From: Allobranchiibius sp038199265
Lineage (GTDB): Bacteria > Actinomycetota > Actinomycetes > Actinomycetales > Dermatophilaceae
Length of the DNA: 12,249 nucleotides
Assembly (NCBI GenBank): GCA_038199265.1
Contig: JBBPZD010000048.1
Coordinates: 1-12,249 of the forward strand
Reading direction: 5' to 3'
Numbering within the stretch: the stretch's first letter is position 1; the number at the start of each line of letters is the position of its first letter. Positions 1-6,553 of this stretch are shown here, piece after piece. Under the pieces are notes generated by a model. It saw only the letters and a list, made by a program, of their open reading frames with translations, did not search any database and was not told where the DNA came from. The position numbers and the translations under genes were made by a program.

Positions 1-328
1 CGGTCGGTACCCCGGCGGCCGCTACTGCCTCGCGCAACGCTTCGTGCAGGGTGATTCGGCGGACGCCTCGGCCGACACCTGCAGCGAACGGTGCTTCGAC
101 ATGCCGCTCCCCTGACACGTAGCGGATGCCCGCCAGGTCGTGGCCCTGCGGGTCGACGCCGAGGTCTCGTAGCGCTGCGAGCGCGGCAGGCATCAGACCT
201 TCGCCGCAGGCCTTGTCGATCACACCGGCCCGCGGTTCCCAGATCTCTACGTCGAGACCTGCGCGTGCGGCGTACAGCGCAGTTGCAAGTCCTGCCGGGC
301 CGCCACCAGCGACCAGCACATCCTTCAT
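1..328 (-). CDS. FAD-dependent monooxygenase/hydroxylase, C-terminal part cut off by the window edge
   Basis: Only the first 109 codons are present; the gene runs off the left edge. The start opens a Rossmann dinucleotide fold: a hydrophobic strand, then GGGPAG at residues 8-13, and an acidic residue (E31) at the end of the second strand that would bind the FAD ribose. CGEGL at residues 41-45 is typical of the p-hydroxybenzoate-hydroxylase/geranylgeranyl-reductase superfamily. The ATG overlaps the TGA of the upstream methyltransferase gene (ATGA) and has no clear ribosome binding site of its own, so translational coupling is likely. Position after a type III PKS and an ICMT-like methyltransferase equals that of srsC of Streptomyces griseus, a flavoprotein that hydroxylates an alkylresorcinol toward a hydroquinone/quinone. 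Family is seen directly; the hydroxylase role is inferred from context. A second prenyl-chain reductase is the alternative. Confidence 0.85.
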   Translation of the reverse strand, partial: MKDVLVAGGGPAGLATALYAARAGLDVEIWEPRAGVIDKACGEGLMPAALAALRDLGVDPQGHDLAGIRYVSGERHVEAPFAAGVGRGVRRITLHEALREAVAAAGVPT

Positions 329-870
329 GTGACTGCCGGAACAGTGGACGGCCTCGGCAGTTGGGCCAGCGCCTTGTTCTCGCAGCGAATGCGCACGGTC
401 AACAGCCAAGCGTTCAACACCGTGAAGACCAGCGAGGTGATCCACGCGCCGTGTACCAGCGGGAGCGCAATACCCTCAGCGACGACCGCCACGTAATTGG
501 GGTGGGAGAAGAACCGGTACGGGCCACCCGTGACCGGAGCGAGCCCCGGCACGATGATCACGCGGGTGTTCCACCGGTAGCCCAGCGTGGTGATGCACCA
601 CCAGCGCAGACCCTGCGAGCCAACCAGCACGGCCAACATCGCGACAGCGAAACCGACGCTGATCTGCGGGCGTCGCACCCACACCTCGAACAGCGCTCCG
701 GCCAGCAGCGCCGTGTGCAGCACAACCATCGGCGGGTAGTGCTTGGCGCCGAATTCCTGCCCGCCGCGCGACATGGACCAGGCCTCGTTGCGCTTGGTGA
801 CGACCAGTTCGGCGACCCGCTCGATACCGACCAGCAGGATCAGGACGGTGTAGAGGACTTCGCTGGTCAC
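325..870 (-). CDS. ICMT-like integral membrane methyltransferase
   Basis: A 181-residue protein of the isoprenylcysteine carboxyl methyltransferase (ICMT/PEMT-like) family. It has hydrophobic segments near residues 5-22, 47-65, 72-90 and 126-158. The cofactor signature is GPYRFFSHPNYVAVVAE (117-133), with conserved H123, P124, N125, Y126, followed by the RIRCENKAL helix (R160, E164) that closes the S-adenosylmethionine site. The GTG start overlaps the PKS stop (GTGA) and is preceded by GGAGGG at 6 nt. In bacteria, family members beside type III PKS genes, such as SrsB of S. griseus, methylate the polyphenol lipid made by the PKS; the same is inferred here, at a ring hydroxyl or ring carbon. 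A membrane location fits a lipid substrate. The family call is firm; the exact methylation site cannot be read from sequence. Confidence 0.9.
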   Translation of the reverse strand: MTSEVLYTVLILLVGIERVAELVVTKRNEAWSMSRGGQEFGAKHYPPMVVLHTALLAGALFEVWVRRPQISVGFAVAMLAVLVGSQGLRWWCITTLGYRWNTRVIIVPGLAPVTGGPYRFFSHPNYVAVVAEGIALPLVHGAWITSLVFTVLNAWLLTVRIRCENKALAQLPRPSTVPAVT

Positions 871-1964
871 GACGCGCCCTCCGGCGCCTGCAACAGCACC
901 AGTTCAGAGCAGAATCCGGGGCCCATCGCGATCATCAGACCGTACGAATCCGGTTCCGGAGGTCGATCAGCGAGTGTGTCGGTGAGGACGTGCAGCACCG
1001 AGACGCTCGACATGTTCCCGACCCGCGCCAGCGAGTCCCAGGTGACTGACAGAGCTTCGCGCTCGAGGCCGAGGGTGTCCTGCATTGCCTCGAGCACCTT
1101 TGGGCCACCGGGGTGCGCGACGTACCAACCGATGTCGCTACGGGACAGGCCGTGGTCGGTGAGGAACGCGTCGACGTCATCACCCAGGTATGCGCGCACC
1201 ACGTTCGGAACTTCGGCGTCCAGCACGATCTGCAGTCCGGTGCTACGGACGTCGAAACCCATGGTGCGTTCGGAGTCGGGGTAGAGATGGCTGCGGGTGG
1301 CGAGAACGCGCGGTTGCACCGGCTCGCGGGTGATCTGGTCAGCGATGGACGCTGCCCGACGGGTTCCGGCGGCAACGACTGCGCCGGCACCGTCGCCGAA
1401 CAGGCCGCTGGCGACCAGGTTGGGCACCGACCGGTCGCTGCGTTGCAGGGTGAGTGAACACAGCTCGACGGCCACCAGCACGCCTACTGCATCCGGGCGA
1501 CCGAGCAGGACGTCGTTCAACCGCGCTACCCCGGCAGCGCCCGCGACACAGCCGAGGCCCACGAGCGGCATCCGGATGACGTCCGGTCGAAGGCCGATGT
1601 TCGAGGCGATCCGCGCATCCAGTGATGGAATTGCGAGCCCGGTGACGGTCGCGGAGATGATCACGTCGACGTCGCAGGGTTCGAGCCCGGCAGCCTTGAG
1701 CGCGTCGAGTACGACCTGTGAACCCAGCTCGGTGGCGACCCTGATGAAGTGGTCGTTGGCGTCGCCGAAGTCATTCAGCTCCCCGTACTCCTCCAGCGGG
1801 ATGGCGGTGTGCCGGAAGTCGACACCCGCGTTGCCGTGGAACCGGCGGACGAGGCGCTCGTCAGTGCCGGGCACCATAGAGCCGATGAACGCGTCGGTGA
1901 TCACCGACTGGGAGTATCGGTGCGGCGGCAACGCGCCCCGCGAGCTCAAAATCTGCACGGTCAT
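867..1964 (-). CDS. Type III polyketide synthase (chalcone-synthase family, alkylresorcinol/alkylpyrone type)
   Basis: At 365 residues this is normal length for bacterial type III PKS. The catalytic triad is visible: C139 in VGLGCVAGAAG, H284 in YVAHPGGPKV and N317 in RVGNMSS. The C-terminal GPGFCSELVLLQ corresponds to the conserved GPG loop of the family. The enzyme would load an acyl starter on Cys139, extend it with malonyl-CoA units and cyclise the chain to an alkylresorcinol, alkylresorcylic acid or pyrone. Neighbours favour a phenolic-lipid product, with methyltransferase and hydroxylase following as in srsABC of S. griseus. The start follows GGAGA at 7 nt, and its ATG overlaps the stop of the upstream reductase (ATGA). 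Starter length and ring-closure mode cannot be deduced by eye. This is the core enzyme of the operon. Confidence 0.95.
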   Translation of the reverse strand: MTVQILSSRGALPPHRYSQSVITDAFIGSMVPGTDERLVRRFHGNAGVDFRHTAIPLEEYGELNDFGDANDHFIRVATELGSQVVLDALKAAGLEPCDVDVIISATVTGLAIPSLDARIASNIGLRPDVIRMPLVGLGCVAGAAGVARLNDVLLGRPDAVGVLVAVELCSLTLQRSDRSVPNLVASGLFGDGAGAVVAAGTRRAASIADQITREPVQPRVLATRSHLYPDSERTMGFDVRSTGLQIVLDAEVPNVVRAYLGDDVDAFLTDHGLSRSDIGWYVAHPGGPKVLEAMQDTLGLEREALSVTWDSLARVGNMSSVSVLHVLTDTLADRPPEPDSYGLMIAMGPGFCSELVLLQAPEGAS

Positions 1965-3124
1965 CGCGCGGTCTCCATTCGCTGTCGTGCATTGCCGATC
2001 AGATGGCGCCCGAGATGGCGCAGGACGGTGGGGGTGATCTTTCCGCCCGCGAGTCCGAGGTCGACCAGGTCGTCGAAGACGCGTTGCTCCGCCTCAGCGG
2101 CCCGCACCCCAGCTTCGAGGAGTCGGCCGTTACGACACAGTCTTGCTGCTAAGGCGCTGTGCCGCAGATGTGACCCGAGGACGGCTCGCACGGTTCCCGC
2201 ATAGTCGCTCCCATAGGTGTCCAGGTCGCCGGTGTCGAGTGCAGCGGCTGCCGCGCGGCCGGCGATCAACCCGGTCAGCACCGCGTAGTAGATGCCCTCG
2301 CCCGTCATCGGGTTCACCATGCCTGCGGCATCGCCGGTGAGCGCGACCCGACCTCGGGCGACGTCGACACCCCAGCCGGAGAGCGGCAGATGTGCGCCCT
2401 TCCAGGCCGTACCCTCCGCGCTGGACCCGGGCAGCAGGTCTTCCAGCTGGGCCATCAATTCCGGTTTCGCCAAGCGGCTGCCCCCGGAGGCCTGCACCTC
2501 GCCGTACCCGACGTTGGCGATCCCGTCCCCACGGTCGAAGGACCAGGCATAGGAGGGTTGGCGCGACATACCGAACGCCATTGCCTGTGATCCGTCTCGG
2601 CCGTTGCTGGTGGGCGCGTACCCGCGCAATGCGAACGCAGTCGGCCCAGTGGGCATACCCAGCGCGCGACGGACGACCGAATGCACACCGTCCGCACCGA
2701 CCAGGAGTGGTGCGGTGAACTGGCCGTCGATGTCGGCCTGTTCGCTACCTGCCGTGACCTTTGTAACGCGGTGAGTGCGGGCTTGGGCGCCTGCGCGGAC
2801 GGCGGCATCGTGCAGCCGGGCGTCGAACACCTCGCGCGGGATGACCCAGGTGGAGCGTGCCATCGTGCGTTCGACGACCTTGTCTCCGCGGCGCATCGAC
2901 AACCGGTCGATCGGGGTCCAGCCGTCGCCCACGCCGGGCACGCCTGCGCCGTCGAGCAGGTCCATCACCTCGGGCGCGATGCCATCTCCGCAGGTCTTGT
3001 CGCGCGGAAACTCGGCGCGGTCCAACAGCGCCACCGACATGCCGGGTCGGGCCTGCAGAGCTCCGAGAGCTGCAGCTGCGCCAGCGGGTCCACCGCCGAC
3101 GATGATCAGGTCGTAAGTGCTCAT
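1961..3124 (-). CDS. Geranylgeranyl reductase family FAD-dependent oxidoreductase
   Basis: A 387-residue flavoprotein. It opens with YDLIIVGGGPAGAAAAL (FAD-binding GGGPAG at 10-15), followed by the DKTCGDG motif (42-48) typical of the geranylgeranyl-reductase branch, the middle motif LVGADGVHSVVRRALG, and LTGDAAGMVNPMTGEGI (the GD box that contacts the FAD phosphates). Family members saturate prenyl double bonds using reduced flavin, for example on menaquinone, archaeal lipid or chlorophyll chains. Directly behind a UbiA prenyltransferase, the likely substrate is the prenyl group attached to the phenolic lipid, giving a dihydro-prenyl chain. An aromatic hydroxylase role is less likely because the other flavoprotein of the operon fits that step. 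The start ATG overlaps the UbiA stop (ATGA) and follows GGAGGG at 6 nt. Confidence 0.88.
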   Translation of the reverse strand: MSTYDLIIVGGGPAGAAAALGALQARPGMSVALLDRAEFPRDKTCGDGIAPEVMDLLDGAGVPGVGDGWTPIDRLSMRRGDKVVERTMARSTWVIPREVFDARLHDAAVRAGAQARTHRVTKVTAGSEQADIDGQFTAPLLVGADGVHSVVRRALGMPTGPTAFALRGYAPTSNGRDGSQAMAFGMSRQPSYAWSFDRGDGIANVGYGEVQASGGSRLAKPELMAQLEDLLPGSSAEGTAWKGAHLPLSGWGVDVARGRVALTGDAAGMVNPMTGEGIYYAVLTGLIAGRAAAAALDTGDLDTYGSDYAGTVRAVLGSHLRHSALAARLCRNGRLLEAGVRAAEAEQRVFDDLVDLGLAGGKITPTVLRHLGRHLIGNARQRMETAR

Positions 3125-3954
3125 CTGGTGCCCTCCACAAGAAGACCGGCATCGATCAGGGCAATGACAATGGCGGCCCGGAAGGGGTTTCGGCCGGTGC
3201 CGCGAAGCGCCACGCCACCGAGTGCGCCGTTCACCGCCAACGCCGTCCAGCCGATCTTCGATGGGGCCCTCCCTGGGCCGAGCACGACGACCACCGAGGC
3301 GAGACCGAGCAGCGCAGTGGCGAGCTGCTGGCCACGGCGGGCACCGAGACGATGCGGTAGCCCGTGTACCCCCGTCTGCTGGTCATGCGCGAGATCCGGC
3401 AGGGCGTTGAGCACGTGAGCGCACACTCCGATCGCGGCAGCAGGGACGGTGATCCAGACGGGTGACCATCGGGGATCGGGGTCGACCTGGCTCACCACGG
3501 ATGGAAGGGCACCGAACGCCACGGCATAGGGGACCCACGACCAGACAGTGCCCTTGAGGCCCAGGTTGTATGCGTGCGCGGGTGCCACCCCGAGCGCCAG
3601 GTGAGCGAAAGCGGGTCGCGGGCCTAGCCGCCATGACGTCCATACGGTGCCGGCGAGCGCCGCCGCGAGGGCGCCCACCACGGTGGGAACCCCGACCTCA
3701 CCGGCTGCGATGGGCTTGTCGGAACGAGCCACCTGACGGTCTCGGGAGGCGTCGACGAGATCGTTTCCCCAGCCGATAGACAGCTGGCCGAGGAAGACCG
3801 CCGTTGCGCTCGCCGCGATCTGGTCTCGGCGCAGGCCCGAGGCGGTCGCGAGCAGTGCGGTCAACCCCGTGACGGCGAGGGTCGGCCCGGGATGGGCCGA
3901 CCTGATAAGGGGTAGGACAGCGTCCCGGGGGGTGACCCGAGATCTGACCGACAT
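3121..3954 (-). CDS. UbiA family prenyltransferase
   Basis: A membrane prenyltransferase of about 277 residues with eight or nine hydrophobic segments. Both aspartate-rich, Mg-diphosphate-binding motifs are present: NDLVDASRD at about 64-72 in loop 2-3, followed by RSDKPIAAG, and NALPDLAHD at about 183-191 in loop 6-7. It would transfer an isoprenyl chain from its diphosphate to an aromatic acceptor, here probably the alkylated phenol made by the downstream type III PKS. The ATG at 3954 is preferred over an in-frame GTG at 3960 because GAAGGG lies 7 nt before the ATG but only about 1 nt before the GTG. It is the first gene of the five-gene operon and its stop overlaps the reductase start. No prenyl diphosphate synthase is in the window, so the donor would come from general metabolism. 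Confidence 0.92.
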   Translation of the reverse strand: MSVRSRVTPRDAVLPLIRSAHPGPTLAVTGLTALLATASGLRRDQIAASATAVFLGQLSIGWGNDLVDASRDRQVARSDKPIAAGEVGVPTVVGALAAALAGTVWTSWRLGPRPAFAHLALGVAPAHAYNLGLKGTVWSWVPYAVAFGALPSVVSQVDPDPRWSPVWITVPAAAIGVCAHVLNALPDLAHDQQTGVHGLPHRLGARRGQQLATALLGLASVVVVLGPGRAPSKIGWTALAVNGALGGVALRGTGRNPFRAAIVIALIDAGLLVEGTR

Positions 3955-3960
3955 GCGCAC

Positions 3961-4068
3961 ACCCTTCGTCCTCGTACTCCGCAGTACACCTTAAGTAGAT
4001 GTGCGTTCTGTTGGCATCGTGGGGTGCTCGGCATTTCGGTCGACCGCGTCGAGCCCGGCCAGGCGGAC
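3961..4068 (-). promoter_or_regulatory. Probable promoter region of the PKS/prenyltransferase operon, with a short inverted repeat
   Basis: This 108-nt gap separates the exporter's stop from the first biosynthetic gene and is the only sizeable gap upstream of the operon. It holds an inverted repeat GTACT-CCGC-AGTAC at 3974-3987, just upstream of the ribosome binding site, which could be an operator or a leader hairpin. Further upstream the minus strand reads CACATCTACTTAAGG (3989-4003). No convincing -35/-10 pair can be assigned by eye, and read-through from the exporter gene is possible. Confidence 0.35.
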
Positions 4069-5940
4069 TCAGCCGTAGGTGCCGATCAGGTCAGATGATG
4101 TTCCCTGATCCGCAACGTGCACCAGTTCCGCGTAACGGCCGCCCTCGGCAAGTAGTTCCGCATGACGGCCCTGCTGCACGATCCGGCCGTGATCGAGCAC
4201 CACGATCTGGTCCGCGTGCTCGACGGTGGAGAGCCGGTGGGCGATGGTCAGCGTCGTGCGCCCGACACTGAGCTCGTCCAAGGCGTCCTGCACGGCTCGT
4301 TCGGTCGTGTTGTCCAGCGCGCTCGTCGCTTCGTCGAGCACCAAGATCGGCGGGTCACGCAAGATGGTGCGCGCTAGTGCGATGCGCTGCTTCTCACCAC
4401 CGGAGAAGCGATAGCCGCGAGCGCCGACGATGGTGTCGTACCCGTCCGGAAGCTCTTCGATCAGCCGATGTACTTGAGCTGCCTGGGCTGCAGCGACCAG
4501 TTCGTCGTCGGTCGCTTCAGGTTTGGCGTAGCGGAGGTTCTCGGCGATAGAAGCGTGCAGCAGGTAGGTGTCCTGCGAGACGACGCCCACCGCTTCAGCG
4601 ACGTCGGAGAGCCGCAGATCGCGCAGGTCGACACCATCGATGAGCACGCGGCCGCTCGTCGGGTCGTAGAGCCGGGACACCAACGAGGCAAGTGTCGATT
4701 TGCCGGAGCCGGTACTACCCACGATCGCGACGCGGCCACCGGCCGGGATGGTGAGGTCGATGTCAGCGAGAGCATCGGCGTGCGAGTCCAGGTAACGGAA
4801 TCCGACATGATCGAAGCGGACCTCACCCGTCGTAGCCGTGGTGTTCCGGTGGACAGGGGCAGCCGGGTCGTCTATCTCCACAGGCGCGTCGAGGAACTCG
4901 AAGACCCGGCTGAACAGCGCCATCGAGGTGGTGACCTGGATCTGGACGTTCAGCACACCCATCACCGGGCGGAACAGTGACGTCTGCAGGGCGGTGAACG
5001 CGACCAGGGTGCCGATCGTCATACCCCTTCCGGTGGCCGGCAGGCCCGCCGCCAGGTAGATGAACGCAGGGATCGCGGAGAAGATGATGGCCATCGTGCC
5101 GATCCGCCACCGGCCCGACATCTGTGACTGCAGTTCCTGCTCGGTCAATTCCAGTGATGTCTGTTCGAAGCGCCGCGACAAGGCCGGGCCAGAACCGAGC
5201 GTCTTGGACAGTTGAACACCAGAGACCGACAGCGACTCCTCGATCTGGGTCTGCATGTCGGCGAGCGAACGCTGAGCGCGCGACTGAATCGCCTTACGCA
5301 GGCGAGCAACTCGTCGGGTGAGATAGATCGCTGGAGGCAGGATCGCCAGGCTGATCAACGAGAGCCGCCACGACAGGGCAGCCATCGCGCCCGCGACACC
5401 GATAGTGGTGGTGACGTTGCTCGCGATGGACGTGACCGTATCGGTGACGACCGACTGCATGGCGTTGATGTCGTTGGTAATCCTTGACTGCATCTCACCA
5501 CCGCGGGTGCGGGTGAAGAAGCCGAGCGGCAGTCGCTGCAAGTGGCTGAAGAGACGGGTGCGCAAGGTGTGCATGACCCGTTGGCCGATCCGGGTCGAGG
5601 CGTAGGTCTGCACCACGCCGAGCGCCTGGGTGATCACAGTGATGGTGAGCATTGCGCCGACCAGCAGGACGAGCAGTCGCACGTTCTGGTCGGGAATCGC
5701 GGTGTCGATCAGAGCTCGCAGGATGAACGGGCTGGCGAGACCGAGCATCGCGCTGACTGTGATGATCGCGAGAACGCCCAGCATGGCGGCGCGGTAGGCG
5801 CCGAAGAGGGCCAGCACGCGGCGAGTCCCGACGGGGTATTCCTGCAGTTGTTTCGCGTCGGCGGCGCTGACCTTCAGGGAAGAGCGCTGGCCGGGGCTGA
5901 GCGGCCGGCCTGAGCCCGTTCGGGGGGTGGGCGTCGTCAT
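4069..5940 (-). CDS. ABC transporter, fused permease and ATPase (MDR-type exporter half-transporter)
   Basis: A 623-residue half-transporter of the ABCB/MsbA-like group, with an N-terminal six-helix membrane domain at about residues 50-340 and a C-terminal ATPase. The ATPase motifs are intact: Walker A GSTGSGKST from residue 408, Q-loop VVSQDTYLL, signature FSGGEKQR near 512, Walker B ILVLDEATSALD near 530 and H-loop IAHRLST near 566. It probably acts as a homodimer that exports hydrophobic compounds or lipids. The start follows GAAAGGGG at 7 nt. A MarR-family gene is divergent and a perfect palindrome lies in the shared promoter, so MarR control is likely. It lies on the same strand as the phenolic-lipid operon 115 bp further on and could export its product, but this is inference; general drug efflux is equally possible. 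Confidence 0.95.
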   Translation of the reverse strand: MTTPTPRTGSGRPLSPGQRSSLKVSAADAKQLQEYPVGTRRVLALFGAYRAAMLGVLAIITVSAMLGLASPFILRALIDTAIPDQNVRLLVLLVGAMLTITVITQALGVVQTYASTRIGQRVMHTLRTRLFSHLQRLPLGFFTRTRGGEMQSRITNDINAMQSVVTDTVTSIASNVTTTIGVAGAMAALSWRLSLISLAILPPAIYLTRRVARLRKAIQSRAQRSLADMQTQIEESLSVSGVQLSKTLGSGPALSRRFEQTSLELTEQELQSQMSGRWRIGTMAIIFSAIPAFIYLAAGLPATGRGMTIGTLVAFTALQTSLFRPVMGVLNVQIQVTTSMALFSRVFEFLDAPVEIDDPAAPVHRNTTATTGEVRFDHVGFRYLDSHADALADIDLTIPAGGRVAIVGSTGSGKSTLASLVSRLYDPTSGRVLIDGVDLRDLRLSDVAEAVGVVSQDTYLLHASIAENLRYAKPEATDDELVAAAQAAQVHRLIEELPDGYDTIVGARGYRFSGGEKQRIALARTILRDPPILVLDEATSALDNTTERAVQDALDELSVGRTTLTIAHRLSTVEHADQIVVLDHGRIVQQGRHAELLAEGGRYAELVHVADQGTSSDLIGTYG

Positions 5941-5963
5941 CCGAGCCCCTTTCAGTAGATGTG

Positions 5964-5978
5964 GTGAGGTTACCTCAC
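5964..5978. promoter_or_regulatory. Palindromic operator, probable MarR binding site, overlapping the exporter promoter
   Basis: GTGAGGTTACCTCAC is a perfect 7-bp inverted repeat around one central base, in the 75-bp gap between the divergent exporter and marR genes. Size and symmetry suit a MarR dimer. On the minus strand its centre contains TAACCT (5972-5967), which fits the actinobacterial -10 pattern TANNNT. That would start the exporter message near 5960, leaving a leader of about 20 nt that includes the GAAAGGGG ribosome site. Repressor binding would cover that -10. The palindrome is seen directly; the binding protein and start site are inferred. Confidence 0.65.
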
Positions 5979-6003
5979 AATGATGGAACCTCTACCTTGG
6001 CGC

Positions 6004-6009
6004 TAGCAT
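6004..6009 (+). promoter_or_regulatory. Putative -10 element of marR, predicting a leaderless transcript
   Basis: TAGCAT matches the TANNNT pattern of actinobacterial -10 boxes and ends 6 nt before the marR ATG at 6016. Transcription would thus begin at or beside the start codon. No ribosome binding site precedes that ATG, which agrees with leaderless translation. No good -35 hexamer is visible 17-18 nt upstream. Confidence 0.4.
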
Positions 6010-6015
6010 TCCCGG

Positions 6016-6450
6016 ATGGCTACGGACGAAGCGGCGCTCGGCGACCTGGTGGTGCGAACCGCCCGGGTGCTGCGCCGCGCGCACCGTGAGGCGCTGGAGC
6101 CCTACGGCCTGTCGCCGCACCAAGCACGCGCGATGGGGGTCATCGCGCGTGCTTGGTGCGGCGGGTTACGCCTATCGACTCTCGCCGCCGAACTGGGCAT
6201 CGCGCCCAGATCTGCGACAGACGTCGTCGACGCGCTCGAGGCGCAGGGCCTGGTGCACCGCTCCCCCAGCGACAGCGACCGCCGGGCGATCGACCTACAG
6301 CTGACGAATGAGGGGCTGGCAATGCGTCGAGCACTCGACCGAGCGCGCACTGCGGTGAACAGAGAGCATTTCGGGGTGCTGAGTAAGCAGCAGCGCGACG
6401 ATCTGGCATCGTCGTTGCAAACGGCACTGGAATCTAGTGCGTGCCAGTAG
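6016..6450 (+). CDS. MarR family transcriptional regulator
   Basis: A 144-residue winged-helix repressor of normal MarR length. The recognition region reads LSTLAAELGIAPRSATDVVDALEAQGLVHR (about 53-82), followed by the wing SPSDSDRRAIDLQLTNEG with the conserved D-x-R-R turn. Flanking helices at about 8-30 and 100-140 would form the dimer interface. It is divergent from an MDR-type ABC exporter with a palindromic operator between them, so it probably represses that exporter and itself until a small hydrophobic or phenolic ligand binds. Residues 33-50 are encoded by a perfect 23-bp inverted repeat; residues 46-50 (AWCGG), just before the DNA-binding helices, look atypical for the family and coincide with the right arm. 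No ribosome binding site is seen, consistent with a leaderless message. Confidence 0.9.
   Translation: MATDEAALGDLVVRTARVLRRAHREALEPYGLSPHQARAMGVIARAWCGGLRLSTLAAELGIAPRSATDVVDALEAQGLVHRSPSDSDRRAIDLQLTNEGLAMRRALDRARTAVNREHFGVLSKQQRDDLASSLQTALESSACQ
6113..6163. repeat. Perfect 23-bp inverted repeat (5-nt loop) inside the marR coding sequence
   Basis: The left arm 6113-6135 (begins CGCCGCACCAAGC) and right arm 6141-6163 (ends GCTTGGTGCGGCG) are exact reverse complements around the loop GGGGT. In RNA the stem could be extended by one U-G pair. The reading frame stays open through it. No U-tract follows, so it does not look like an intrinsic terminator. Confidence 0.95.
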
Positions 6451-6553
6451 CAATCCATGCGCGGGCAGGTTCCGAACTCCAGTGCAACGCAGTACCTGCC
6501 GTCCCACGTCAGACAGCGTCAGCCACGAGCCGGAGGGGTGAACGCCCAATCTC

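Noticed and set aside
91..1284. Plus-strand 397-codon open frame
   Set aside because: It is antisense to the flavoprotein, methyltransferase and PKS genes, is arginine-rich and low in family-like motifs, and is explained by the GC bias of the opposite strand.
3942..3960. GTG at 3960 as start of the UbiA gene
   Set aside because: The ribosome site GAAGGG would be about 1 nt away; the ATG at 3954 is correctly spaced.
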